From positions 15,313,698 through 15,377,697 of the forward strand of contig NC_059485.1 of the NCBI RefSeq assembly GCF_018139145.2: a DNA stretch of 64,000 nucleotides, written 5' to 3'. The translations under genes were made by a program, and so were the position numbers. Positions 51,612-63,535 of the stretch are shown here, piece after piece. Each line of letters begins with the position of its first letter. Position 1 is the first letter of the stretch. The DNA comes from Gymnogyps californianus. Its lineage: Eukaryota; Chordata; Aves; Accipitriformes; Cathartidae. The notes beneath the pieces are model-generated. The model was not told the DNA's origin. It did not search any database and worked only from the letters and a program-made list of their open reading frames with translations.

Positions 51612-53535
51612 GGAAATCCAAGTCTGTAAGTATTATAATGGAAAATGGACTGAGTGAAAGATGAAATAAAACAAGGAATGAGTTCTCCTGCATTTTAAAT
51701 AGCTTTGCTATCATTATCTAAATATCCATCTCCATGAGAAGTAAGACAGACAAATTTAGCATTTCACAGGGGGTCACGGAGAGTGGAGAAGGAGGATGAG
51801 AGGCACTTTTGTTTTTATTTGATAGTTCTGAACCAATTATATAAGAAATATATCTGTAATCTCTTCTCTCTGAGAAAAAAATAAGTTCACCAGTTATCTG
51901 GGTATTAAAAAAAAAATTCTTAAAGATTTCATACATTCTTGTTGTACATGTCATGTTCCAGCTTCAGAAATGTGGAATGCCTGGGGCCCAGAGAACAGGA
52001 AAAGAACTATTCTTCATTACTAGGTTATATAAAGTCTCTCTCTGATGTCTGGAATTATTCTCTACAAATAAAAAAGAATACTGCAGTCCATTTTCACTGC
52101 ATTTCACTCCTTGTAGTGCCCAATAACCAAATTTCAAAAAACTATTTTTTCTCAGTTGTTTAGCGGCAATGAGGAACACACAAATAGTGCTTTGCCAGAC
52201 ATGCTAGAAATTCCCCTTCCTACTTAGCTTTGGTAGTCAGCTCTTACTAAGCTAGAAAACCTCAACTTTGATCAGGATAACACAGATTAAATCTTCTGAA
52301 AAGTAGTAAATGTTTTCCTGAATGAACTGTTAGCATCCTCTCACTTCCGACAAGAACTAAACTGATTTTATGTGGAATAGAAAATACTGTGTTCTAGTGG
52401 AGCTGGAATGATTTTAAGCCTAGTACTAGGTACTTGAAGTTTCGTCTTTTCTCCCTTAATGAGCACTCTCAACTTGCACATTAAAAAGCAGTCTAGTCCA
52501 TTCTCAGTACATTTAGAGTAATCATCACTGCTGATGCATACTAGTGAACTAAATTTATGGGCTTACATGCTAGCTCACTTACATGCTTCAGAAGCCCACA
52601 TCTGGGTCATTTGAGAAATGCCACGTACATGACTGATTAGATGGAAAAAAGAATACAGAACATTTAAAATATTAATATATTATTGTTGACAATCTTGACA
52701 TGATTTCCCAGCGTTTCAAAAAGTTGAACGTTTGTCCCCTGTGACCACCAGTAAAATGTAGTCACATATATGTTGTAATACAGTATTATGATATACAATA
52801 CCAGTGAAAAACGATACCTTAACCACCTATATTCAGTTCTAAGGACATCCCACAATAGGAACAAATAGTACAGAAACCCCATAAATATATAACATAATGT
52901 ACTGAGATTAAGAATGAGAGCCTAAGTTTCAACATGAGAGCAATTCTGCTGTTCGATAGCAAAAAAGTTGGACCACCAGTCAACAATCCTTCCCAATGGT
53001 ACCCAGATGTACATGTCACTGTCTAGACTGTAAAAGAAACAAGCAGGTTGTCAGCATAACTGAAGATCATTTTGATGACTTTTATTGCTCTGGAAATGTT
53101 AAAAAAACCCAAAACACCTTTCTCTTCTTGCTTTCAAGAGTCTGTATTTAAGAGACAAATGTGACAAATAATAGGAGGAAAAAAAAGAGGAAATATTCTG
53201 CTTTCCCTTTAATATCTAGATCATGTTAATTGATCCCAGTAGAGTCCCTCCTTGCTAGACTATCTCAATTAGCTCAGTGATTTCTGTATTTGGATGATCT
53301 GGCCTCTGCTAATTACAGATGAAACAATACTTTGGGGGAGGGTAAAATTCCTCTCTGTTTTCCTGGGGAAAAACATTAACACCTTCTTTTCAAGTACTTG
53401 CAAACCTGTAAGACCTTCTAGGGTCACCATCTGTGTTACAAGTTTTATTTCAAAAGCACAACATAGAAATTACCAAAGGTAACGATACTATGTATGGCAA
53501 GCAGAAGCAACAATGTCCTGTCAGTGCAGTTCCAC

Positions 53536-53570
53536 GGAAGAACCAGATTCCCATGGAAGAACCAGATTCC
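53536..53570 (+). repeat. 19-bp tandem duplication
   Basis: GGAAGAACCAGATTCC occurs twice exactly (53536-53551 and 53555-53570), with a 19-base period. The duplication is recent enough to show no mismatch in 16 bases. Confidence 0.75.
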
Positions 53571-55601
53571 AAGCATGCTTCTTCACCTCCCCAGTCCTAC
53601 TTGCTATGCACTAAGTTTTAGCTCTATGGGAAAAATTAAAAAAAACAAAGCAAAAATGGCATATAACACAGGCCTTAAGATACTTCAAATCGAGGTACCA
53701 CAAGTAAGATACACACAAAGATATACACATTTAATTATATTAAACTACTAACAGCAAAGCTAAGCATTTGTATAAGTTCTCCTGTTATGAAGATACTGCG
53801 TTGTTAACTTCACAGATGATTGGTGGCATCTAGCAACTTCTTTGAGAGAGAAAATGCATTAAAAATGCATTGCTGTAGTCGGTTGGTTTAGGTTGATACC
53901 TTTAGGCTATCCATTACTACTTCAGTCTTAACAGAAAGTGTCTTCATTTTCCTTAATGTTGAGGTGTTTTGACTTTTTGCCTCAAATAACTGCAGTAATC
54001 TAAAAGGGGAGGGGGGGAATATCTGAACTCTTTCACTTAGACTTTACAGAATTATTCATAGCAGCTTGCAAGTCTACTGGGATTACTCAAGGCTTGAAAA
54101 GAAACCCAGTATTTCTATTCTAATATTGCATGTACAGCTTTCCAGCAATTATAAAACACACTGCTCAGTACTTTCTTTAACATAGGCTGGCTTGAAATTA
54201 ATTGTCCTGGAAAGAAATAAGTAGATCTCATTTACTGCTGGAACATAACTTGAATACAGTTTTCATGTATTAAAATAATTCCCTAGTGGCAAAAAGAAAT
54301 GAACAAAGACTCAGGGAAGGCAAGGGTTTGTTCCACAGCAATTATTTACCATCACAGAGTTTGAACTCTCCTTTTCTTTTATTATTACTTTTCTGATGGG
54401 AGGTGTAAAGCTAACTGGTAACACTTCATGCAATCAAAAATATGTTTAGAAAATATACACCGTACCATGCATTTCTCACAGAAACAAACGCTGTTAAAAT
54501 CTAGTATGGTAGTATTACATTCACAGCTTGGTCACCTTTTCTTATTTTTTGGTTATACTGCAGTAGTTTTAAAGGAAAAATTCTGAAGAATATTAATTCT
54601 ATTTTCTTCTTACAGAGAAACAAAGATACAGTCTTTGCTGTCAGCTCACTTAAGCAGCCTGAAACCAATTTCAGGACTTATTAATCACTTATTAATCTAG
54701 GTTTTAATTAATTTTCATATTGAAAACAAACACTTTGAAATATTTAGAAGCTTCAGGATAAATTATCTCCTCAATTTCATCCCTGCATTCCCATTGTAAC
54801 CATCTGAGGAATCTTGTTTCTTTTGTCATTTTATTCCCCACAGGTGTAATCAACTTCACAGTGGAAGAAGAAAAGCCCTGTGCAAATACTGGCTGATAGT
54901 TTCCCAACAATACTGAGAAAATTACACTGCATTGAAAAGGAAATAGAAGATGTGAGCTGAAGTCTTAAAGTGTTGGCTTTTCTGCACTAGCGCATTAAAC
55001 TGAGATGGCTGGACAATTACTGATCACACATGCCCATCCAGCTTCTGGACCTGACTGCTCCAGAATCGAAGATGCTTAAGCAAGATGTGCAGAGCTCCTA
55101 ATCTGTCACAGGAGTTGTAACCAGTATACTTTAACACATAGGAATGTGAATCTTTTTGTTTGCTTGCTATTTGCTTAAATAATTGTCCCCAAGCTTCTCT
55201 GCCTCAGCAACTTCTTTAAAGAAAAAAGCACAGCAAGAGTAGCAAAGTTATTTTGTTCATGAAAAAACCTCTACATCTGCATGTAGAAATGGTGCCAGGT
55301 TCTATCGAAGAGTCTCAAGAACTATGTAGTGTCAAAACCTCAGTCCAACTTTACACAAACATTTGCATCTGAAAAGTGGTAAATTTATAGAGTTGAAACA
55401 TAAAAATACCCATCCAGTACTGGAATTAAGCAGTCAGTGATTTCCAGAAGGCAAAGCAGAATGATCTACAGATTGGTTTAGGCGCTCCCTCAGTGGTTAG
55501 GCAGCCATCCATTTCCCTTTCTGTAATTGCTCAAACCCACAACAGTCCTTGTACTCCCTGAATGTTGAACAGCTCTGAGACCAGTCATTTATCTACCCAC
55601 C

Positions 55602-55617
55602 AAAAAAAAAAAAAAAA
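55602..55617. repeat. A16 homopolymer
   Basis: Sixteen A after CTACCCACC. No retrocopy body was recognised upstream. Confidence 0.7.
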
Positions 55618-56479
55618 TAATTGAGAAACACTGTTGACAAGGGATAAGGTGAAATAAACAGAGTCAAGGCTCCACTGTTCCTCTGAATGTTCCCTTCCAA
55701 ACACAGCAGAAAGAACCAAGCTCCCCAGATCATCTGGCCCCAGGGAGAGGGCAGGGCTGAAGAGCACGTGTTCCTTAAGCAGGAACCTCCGAGGTGCTCC
55801 TGCTTGCTCAGGGCAGGCTTGTAGCATCCTCCACACAAAGCTGTGTCTTAAAACAAAAGGTCAAGCCAATGGCAAAGTCAGGTCAAAATGACAACGGGTA
55901 GGCTCTTATAGGTAAACTTAATAAAAATTAAGTATCATTATTAAAGTAATAGTAAAGTAGTCAATACTTTAAGGAACTGAAAGTCTTTCAGTTCTTATTA
56001 ATGTGACAAATGCTACATTTTGGAGAGGATTTTGGTTGTTTTTATAATAGATAGATGACCACCGATTCCTGACTTCAGCTGCAGGTCTGGTTGTACTTAA
56101 ATTACTATTTGCTAAAAATCTGTTCTTCCCCCAATCAACATGTAACACTGAGCAGACTAAAATTAGTGACCATAGGCAACATTTACAGAAGTCAACTAAA
56201 TTTGAATTCTCTAAGGGTCTGTTAAGGATATTATTTTTCCCATCAGGTCTTCAAGCCCGTATAAAGTCTAATTGATTTTCAGCACAGGAAACTCGTCGCT
56301 CTCATTCAGCATATGGTCCTTTTTCCTCATAGCCAACAGTGAGAGACCAGTTTATAAATTGTTAAAACATTCACAGTTAACTAGATATTTTGCACACATC
56401 TTAATATTCATAGTTTGCTTTGATTAAAATACAAAGTTTCACATTAATTTAAGGATTATCTTTTATAATGCAGACAAGT

Positions 56480-56810
56480 TGCAGTGTTTTAGTGCCACTT
56501 AACGTAGTGTTTAATCAGGAAAACTACTGTGGCACTGGCCGATTAGGCTGGCTCAACTGCTGTCTGCTCAATTTTTCCCCATAATTGCAGGATATACTTT
56601 ATTGTGACAGGGGCCCGAACAGTGGAATTCCAATATGCTATACATCAGGTTCTCCATTATTGGATTAGCTAGATGTGGCATCATTACCGCTGCACTTTCA
56701 TGCCTATCATTGATCGCATCGTTCTTTCTATTTCACAATTAATGCAAGTCAGCTGGATTGATCAATCTTCTGATGAGTTTGGGCCACAGTCAATATATTC
56801 TTATGGCTCT
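56480..56810. promoter_or_regulatory. Candidate conserved non-coding element
   Basis: The base composition is more even than in the surroundings, with no simple repeats or poly-A/T. Transcription-factor-like words are close together: CATAATTGC, GGATTGATCAATC, TTGGATTAGC and CACAATTAATGC. Such texture is typical of deeply conserved developmental enhancers flanking vertebrate regulatory genes. The call is by texture only; no alignment was possible and no factor is identified. It has no long open frame. Confidence 0.35.
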
Positions 56811-57839
56811 GTGCTACTGATCTGTGTGTTTTATAGCTGTGCCTAAGGATTTGTCATTCTGGCTACAGATTTTCTTGGGGGTTTTTTTTTGTTGTTTTTT
56901 TTTTTTAGATACTTCTACTCCCACCTTGCTGCCCAAACCACAAAGTGTTTGTGAATTACTCATGTCTCATGAAAAGAGAGGGAGCAAGAAAGTCACTAAA
57001 TTCATCATTGGAAAGAATTTATTTTTAAAAATCACACTCCTGGTTGGCTCAGTAACAACCACTGTGATAGCTGAGTTTTGCATTTTAAGACACTGAGCTT
57101 CCAAGGAATTGCAGAGATTTCATAGGACTGCAGCTATTTTCATTCCTTGTTTAGACATGCCAGCATGTTCATGAGATGTGGAAATATGTTAATAACTTGA
57201 TTGTTAATACTTTGCTAATACTGTGATACTTCTAATAATTTTTGAAAACTTACTCTTCTTCCAAAGGATAGGTAAGTTTGCAGGAAAATCTCTCTCCGCA
57301 ATGCGGGGGGAGAATGAAATGATGGGACATTGGGAGAAATAGTGAGCCACAATATTTGCTTAATACCACTCTTCTGTTACCCTATGTCACAAGCATAATT
57401 ACCCATATTTGAAAATTTTCTCTACAGAGAATAGAGTTACTGTCATTTTCTAATAAAACATAGCCTATACACAAAAGTAAAATGCTGTACAACTTCTGAA
57501 TAATTTTTTAAAATAAATGTCTCTTCTCTGGCTACTACAGAATGTACCCAGATCCATGCCTGTAATTTTTTTTTTTTTTTTAAATGTCCACCAAAAAATA
57601 ATTTGTATGTGTTTTTGAAAAAAACCCAAGCCAACCCAAAACTTGAAAGGAACAATGTTAATGGTAGTGCACTATTATAGTTCCATTTTCATTCATCTAC
57701 ATCCTAGCCTGATGTACATTATGAGAAGCCTCAATTAACAAAAGATGCCAAATTTAAATATAAGAAAATGAATGAACTGAAACTTGGACAAAGGATAAAG
57801 AATTATAATTAATACATTCAGACTAGAGTTTGGACTTTC
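56811..57839. other. AT-rich non-coding stretch
   Basis: Contains T10/T12-rich tracts at 56881-56907 and T16 at 57566-57581. No gene was recognised. Confidence 0.5.
57566..57581. repeat. T16 homopolymer
   Basis: Sixteen T. It creates the lysine run in the minus-strand frame at 57443-57655. Confidence 0.7.
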
Positions 57840-57975
57840 TGGGCTGGTTTGCACATTACACAGAATGCCCTCATTAAATGAAGAATAATTGCTTTTTTTC
57901 ATCCCTCCATCTCGTCTAGTTCCAACGCCAGTACTGGTGACAATTACAAGGTATTAGCAATGACAATTACACTGA
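57840..57975. promoter_or_regulatory. Candidate conserved non-coding element
   Basis: GACAATTAC occurs twice within 30 bases (57938-57946 and 57962-57970), with GAATAATTGC at 57883-57892, giving several homeodomain-like cores. Composition is even outside a T7 run. Conservation is untested. Confidence 0.25.
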
Positions 57976-58587
57976 TTTTGTGACAGTGATACCACATTTT
58001 AAAATACCTTTTTTTGTCTTGAGGAATCCAAATCTACAGATAAAACACACTGATAATTAAAATCATTAAAATTTCTTCCAATTAGAAAAGCAAAACAACA
58101 ACTTTTCTAGTAAGCCCTGAAAATACCACCGATAAAAGAAGAAAAAGAAACACACTGTTTGACAGTTGTAAATGCTCTGTTAAATATAAAATGTGTTTTA
58201 TTCAAAAGCAATGTGTTTCCTTAAACATACTGGCTTTGAAGAGAGCAGGCATTTTAGATTATCGATACATATTTCAGTTTCACTGAAAGTGCTCTACCTA
58301 AACAATTTCCCATTACATTTCTAGTAAATTTGGAATATAAAAGACAGAGCTTGTGCCTTAAACAGGGATAATATAATACAACATTGAACTGTTATATAGT
58401 TTTCAAAAATACTTTTAAAAACAAGGAGCAATCCTCTCCCACTGAAGTGTGGGTGCTTTGTCATCAGTGCCGATCAGACAAGGATCACTGCCAGGAATCA
58501 TTGTTTTTCTCCTTTAAGAATAACATGAACTGAGAAACATGCCCAGTAATTTAAAGTCTATTTAAGTCTTAAATTAGTTCATGAATC
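57976..58587. other. AT-rich non-coding stretch
   Basis: No gene or repeat was recognised. Confidence 0.5.
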
Positions 58588-58760
58588 TATATTTAGGCTA
58601 CCTACATATATGGCCTGGTTTTCAGAAATGCAGAGCACAGCAAATCTTATAGCAAGTCGCTGTACCTAAGTGTGCTCGCATCTTTCAAAAAATCAGGCCA
58701 CTATATTTAGATGCCTAATTATGGGTGTAAGATTTGAATGAACTCAAAATTTTAGCCTAG
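58588..58760 (+). mobile_element. Ancient palindromic amniote interspersed repeat
   Basis: The two halves are reverse complements with mismatches. GGCCTGGTTTTCAGAAATGC, followed by AGAGCACA (58612-58638), pairs with TGTGCTCGCATCTTTC, followed by AAAAAATCAGGCC (58671-58699). Outer arms ATTTAGGCTACCTACATATA and TATATTTAGATGCCTAATT continue the pairing to about 58591 and 58720. The right flank runs on into GATTTGAATG and AAAATTTTAGCC. I know this pattern (ggcctgattttcag with gcacc blocks, then taggtgcctaaata) as an old dispersed repeat in reptile and bird genomes, probably a non-autonomous DNA transposon. The exact family name is not certain to me. It is heavily diverged, hence very old. Confidence 0.6.
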
Positions 58761-60889
58761 ATGAGCATCTATTACATCACAGTTGTTCTGAAGTTGCTTT
58801 AAGATATGACACACTATGGTAGATAGCTCATATGCATGTAAAAGTGAAAAAAACCCTGATAATTATACATACATTACAATTTAATACGTTGCGTGCTTAT
58901 GGAGAAAAAAATCCTATTTTGTTTCCATTAGCCTACAGTATTTATAGCTGCAAAGGGAAACAAATTAACATTCTATTTAATCCTATTACCAGAAGATTTA
59001 CAGTACACACAGAAAGTTGTGTTACTTTTCAGTTTCAGGAAACTGAGCAACGAGATACCAGATAAAGACATTCCTAAAAATCAAGTAATAATGATGGTGT
59101 GTTTGTAAAGAAGAGTTTTTCATCTCAGGTATCTTGGCTTTTAATTTACATTACATTTCATAGGAAATTGGAGAGCAATCCCAGATTTTGCAATTAAAAG
59201 AGTAAAAATGAAATTTTTAATATTAACTAAAAGTCCATTGTTAGAGGAAAACATCTCTGCTATAAAAAAAGCTACCTTTTAAAATTGAGGTGCTTTCTCC
59301 AAGTTTCTTATCCTTTGTTTTTCATATCTTCAAGAGGGAATCAGCAGCTTTCTTTTTTCTATATATTCACCAAATGACTTAGTTGATGCTGAGCAAAATT
59401 TATACTAAAATGTTTTGGTTTTGACATTGGTGTAGCCTATTGTAGTCTCATTAAGACTTTCATACAGAATCTTCTGGGTTTCTTAACTAATTCCTTTTGA
59501 AAGAAACTATGGCTACATATTCCTATTGGTACTGCATAGATCTCTTTACGTATACTTGCACAGAGCAGCTAAACTTTATTAAAAATCTCAGTGAGCACAA
59601 TGAGAGGCCAAGCCCTCTTCGTAATCCAGACATGCAAATCACTGGTTTTAAGGTGGTCTTTAAAAACAGAGTGTGAATGCTGAAGCGTGTGTCTTTCTCT
59701 CTTGCTCTATATTTTTGTCTATCACTTAGGTATTTGCATGTATGTTTTCAGGAATATGGCAGGAAAAACACCCAAAATACTGAATTTTTAGCTTTGCTGT
59801 GATTTATCATCTTTGTCATGTGCTTGCCCATTTAACATCATTGCAGTCTTTGAGAAATCAGTAAAACAGTGGAGTGCATCAGCAATTCGGATGTGAATTC
59901 AGTCATTTCCAAGAGGACATTGCACGGTTACACAAACTGAAATTCTGTCCTCAATTACTGTATTTGTAAACAAAACTAGCAATAAACATTTCCTGTAGCC
60001 ATAAATACTAATTTGTCTTTTACACTAGAATAAATTAACCATACATTTTTGCTTTCAAATTGTCTACAGAAATCATAGGAAAAGAATACTGCAGGCAGAA
60101 GAATTTGCATTATATATAAAAGAAACACACCCCACCCCACCCCCCCCAGCGTAATCTTGTGGGGTTTTTTAGTCCTTGCATAGGCAAAATGCATCGTCAG
60201 AACGCACACACATGCAGTCAGTGAGGCGCATGCAGCTTAGATAATAGGATACACAGTCTCACCTTCTGTTTCTACCTCCTGAAAGAAATGTTTATCACTT
60301 TTTCAAAGGAAGCAACTTGCAAGTAATTTATGAGGTAATACACATAAATGCTCCAAGCACAGGAAAACACAGCTTTCAAATAATGCAAAGAAACTTATGT
60401 CTCTCAGGACTTTAAAGGTATTGCCAGTTTTTCTTTTGCAGAGGTACAGTATAAATACTACAAAATGCAGTAGAAAGCATTAAGTAATCTATACTTTTCT
60501 GAATTATGGATGTAATCAAAATGAGCAAATACACAACATCAGTCTTCACCACGTTTGTCTTCCTGTAGAATTTAAGCTGAAGCTCCAGCTTTTGTGTTCC
60601 CTGGGTTTTATGCTATCTCCATTGTTTACCTAAGAGATTCTGAGTTTCATAACATATCATAACACATCATAAAAAAGGTATAAACCTGGATGTTTCTCTC
60701 GAAAGGCATACATCAAGTTTCCACCAACAGCAGCACCATGAATAGTTTTTGATTCCAGCTTAAATTTATATTTCATTGCTTATGTTTCAACACCATTTTT
60801 AATATTTACTTAACATCTTTCTAAAGACAGAGCCAGTGTCATTAAATCAGAAAGCAGAATTCTGTTATGGAAATCATAATCATTACAGC
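58761..60889. other. AT-rich non-coding stretch
   Basis: No gene was recognised. The only structure seen is the C-rich tract listed separately. Three near-repeats of CATAACATAT form a 10-base period at 60648-60672. Confidence 0.5.
60127..60148 (-). repeat. C-rich tract, G-quadruplex-prone on the minus strand
   Basis: ACACCCCACCCCACCCCCCCC: on the minus strand, an 8-G run and two 4-G runs separated by single T. The 8-G run can supply two triplets, so a four-stack quadruplex with short loops is possible. Confidence 0.6.
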
Positions 60890-61560
60890 CTAACCTAAAG
60901 CTGCTAATGTAGGTTTTTCTTTCGTCTCATTTCGCAGACAGAAGAGCAGTTTCCTGTGGCTCACTGATCCTGACAATACCCTTAGACCAATTCCCGTGAT
61001 TCCCTCATCATGGGCAGATATCATTTCAACAGATGTCAAGAACAGCTAAGTGCACCTAGGCCTATTTGTTAAATTCCTAGGGGGAGGTAGATTGGCGAAA
61101 TTCATCCTGTAATTAAACCGCATATTTCTTTCAAGCTGCCTCTTCCCTCTTCCCTTCATAATCCCTCTGCCTCGCATCAAATCATTTAGGCACTTATTGG
61201 CTACAATCAATACAATATGAGATACATTAATTTAGTCCCTAGGAGATTTGCTGGGAATAGGCGGTATTGCTCCGCAAGCATTCTGAAATGTTCATGCAAG
61301 CATGCTATCAACTGTAGCAATACAGCACTTATAGTCAGCATAGGCAGATTTATGACAATTCCATACTGTGTGCCCACAGCTCTGGTCTGCAGCCAAACAT
61401 ACATAAATTGGATTGAAACGGGAAACACTAAATATATTGCCTAATGCACACAAATGCTAAATAGCGCAAATCACTGTGAAGAGTTGGAATCGTTGAACAG
61501 AATCTGAACAATTAAGCTCAAGCTTTCCATATGTTCAAATACCCCTTGTGCCTTGCTACG
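60890..61560. promoter_or_regulatory. Candidate conserved non-coding block
   Basis: About 670 bases without simple repeats, with balanced composition and several CpG dinucleotides that are scarce elsewhere (TTTCGTCTCATTTCGC, TTGGCGAAATTC, AGGCGGTATTGCTCCG, ATAGCGCAAATC). It contains homeodomain/POU-like words (CTGTAATTAAACC, ACATTAATTTAG, ATCAATACAATATG, ATGCAAGCATGC). Frames of 73 and 75 codons are open on both strands at 61207-61444, which often happens in slowly evolving non-coding elements that happen to lack stops. This is the best enhancer-like block in the window. Conservation and activity are untested. Confidence 0.4.
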
Positions 61561-62293
61561 GAGAGTGAAATTAGGATTGGAAAGAAACATTAACGAGGGT
61601 TCTCATTTACAGATACGGACTTCAAAGTAACATCTTTCATTTATATTTATATCTTGCCTTTTAACTTGCACATCCTCCTGTTACTGAATTGCTAGGATTT
61701 GGTTTTGTCTTCAGAGAAGAAAGACAGGATGAAGCTATCCATTTTTTGTAGAAAGAGGATATACAAAGAATTCTGAAATTAGGCTATGTTTCATTTTTAA
61801 GGATATACTATTGCATTTTTTATTTATAAGCAAATATATAAACCAAGTCCCTAACACGTCACTGTGAAACTGAGGACTTAGAAATGTCAACAAAAAAACC
61901 ACATTAAATGCTTCATAAATCCTAAGCATGCAATGCACTGGGAAGCTATCAATATGTACACCAAACAATACACCATTTGCAATCAGAATTATATTTGTAA
62001 CAGTAATGATAACTAGAATTGGTACACACAGATTAGTAAAGTGGTAGGCTAACTTGGGAAGTGAGAAAAAAAAAGTAACATCCAAGACTTAATTGGATTA
62101 TTTTGCTGCAACTGCAAAAACATAATCTATCAGACAAACAAAAGTTCCGTGTACTATTATATGTACTTAATTTTAAGTAGTGAATTAGAAAGCCTGTTTG
62201 TCCATTTTAAAATTAATATCATTTATAATTTTCTGATTAACAAATTCTAATTTAGATTATTTTGTATTGTCTATTTGAGCTTGTTTCCTGTGA
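61561..62293. other. AT-rich non-coding stretch
   Basis: No gene was recognised. The minus frame at 61735-62085 (116 codons) is hydrophobic (F, L, I, V), as expected from AT-rich shadow translation. Confidence 0.5.
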
Positions 62294-62542
62294 AAGCATG
62301 ACAAGAACTGTTGTCTTCGGGGTGTGGTTACAGTTTTTGCAGACATTGAGGAGGAGAGGAGTGCACGCGAGCAATTGCAGGCAGGAGGAGATGAAATAAT
62401 GAAGCTGTGGGAAAGACTGAACAGACTCAGCAGCACAGAGGTTTCACATGGGCAGCAAACTCTGCCATGGCCCTGTCTCTGGATGCTCTCATTAATTTGG
62501 ATTCCCAAAGATTTATTTGACACATTTTGCTCCCGCTCTTAA
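62294..62542 (+). CDS. Open frame, possible exon or conserved element
   Basis: A frame of 82 codons, open from the stop at 62291-62293 to TAA at 62540-62542. An acceptor-like TTTTTGCAG ends at 62339. After it the translation reads DIEEERSAREQLQAGGDEIM and then KLWERLNRLSS, a charged, heptad-compatible helical stretch that is more protein-like than most frames in the window. The rest (PWPCLWMLSLIWIPKDLFD) is less so. There is no ATG before codon 40; a GTG lies at 62324. The minus strand is open too (62257-62523, 88 codons). Balanced composition and double-strand openness equally fit a conserved non-coding element. No family was recognised. Confidence 0.22.
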   Translation, partial: KHDKNCCLRGVVTVFADIEEERSAREQLQAGGDEIMKLWERLNRLSSTEVSHGQQTLPWPCLWMLSLIWIPKDLFDTFCSRS

Positions 62543-62824
62543 TACACTTGCATGGTTTGATGTATTTAGGATTTGAAAGGATCGTTCCCTTTACTTCCTT
62601 TTATTTCTATTGCACATATTTTTTTTGTTTAGGGGTGAGAGCTATTGCTTTATTACCTAAATGGAGTGGGAAAGGCTGTTGTACTTCACAGGTTCTCCTG
62701 TGACCTATAATATATTACGACTAAAACAATCACAATGCATACAGGAATCTTTTCAACCGTGGAAAAAAAAAGTCATAGGTACCAAGAGGTCATCATTCTG
62801 TCATGCAGTGAAGCTAGTAAACTC

Positions 62825-62835
62825 GGGGGGGGGGG
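62825..62835 (+). repeat. G11 homopolymer
   Basis: Eleven G, followed by an A/C-rich tract (AACAAAACCCAAAACC). Confidence 0.7.
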
Positions 62836-63535
62836 AACAAAACCCAAAACCAAAACACTTCAAGCATTTTTATAAGGGATTTGCATTCCTTTAAAACATA
62901 TTTTTTTTCCTCTTTGACTAAAGCTACTTTCTAGTTTAAATTGGTAACATCAATTACAGTTTCTGCACAAAAAAAATGGAGAAAACATAACCATTCATTT
63001 TATAACCAATAACCCTTCAAGTTTACAAGGTTAAATTGAATGGAGTCTCGTCTTTCTAATTCGAGAAGAAAGTCTGAACCATTGCCATTTATACTGGTGA
63101 CTATTTCACTAACTTAAAGCTATTTCCCAGAAATTAATTTTGGACTTTGTACCATTTCCTTTTCAGGAATTGTTTAACCAGATATTTATCTTTCAACTCC
63201 ACAACTTCATAAGAGTCAGCTGCCTTCTTTAATCACCTTGTGCCCGAGCTTTCTTAGAGTATAACCTGCAGCCAAAGCGGCTGCTACTGACTATTCCAAT
63301 TGAAACTCACTGGTTTTGGCGGGGTGGTTTTTTTGGCACTGTTTGAAAGGCATGATCTATTCCTCCTTCATCTCTTAAAAACAATTTCATGGACCTGACT
63401 CTCATAAATGCTCTCTATTGTCCCATTGGGATCAGGTAGGAGCATGGATTATATTCAGATAAGTAAGAATGTTCAGAGCAATACAAACTAAAATATGTGA
63501 ATGGACTTCTCTGTCCTTCTCCCACTTACTGGTTT

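Larger units (their letters stand above)
48827..56479. other. Long AT-rich non-coding stretch
   Basis: No gene was recognised in about 7.6 kb. Overlapping minus-strand frames at 55585-55838 (81 and 83 codons) lie in a GC-richer patch next to an A16 run and have no family likeness. A block at 53215-53345 (TTAATTGATC, CAATTAGC, CTAATTACAG) has homeodomain-like words and might be a small conserved element. Confidence 0.5.

Noticed and set aside
55585..55838. Two overlapping minus-strand frames in a GC-richer patch beside an A16 run
   Set aside because: Considered as a processed pseudogene. The A-run is on the wrong side for the minus-strand frames and no protein family is seen.
61735..62085. 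Minus-strand frame of 116 codons, apparently membrane-like
   Set aside because: F/L/I/V richness is what translating AT-rich DNA gives. No conserved motif.
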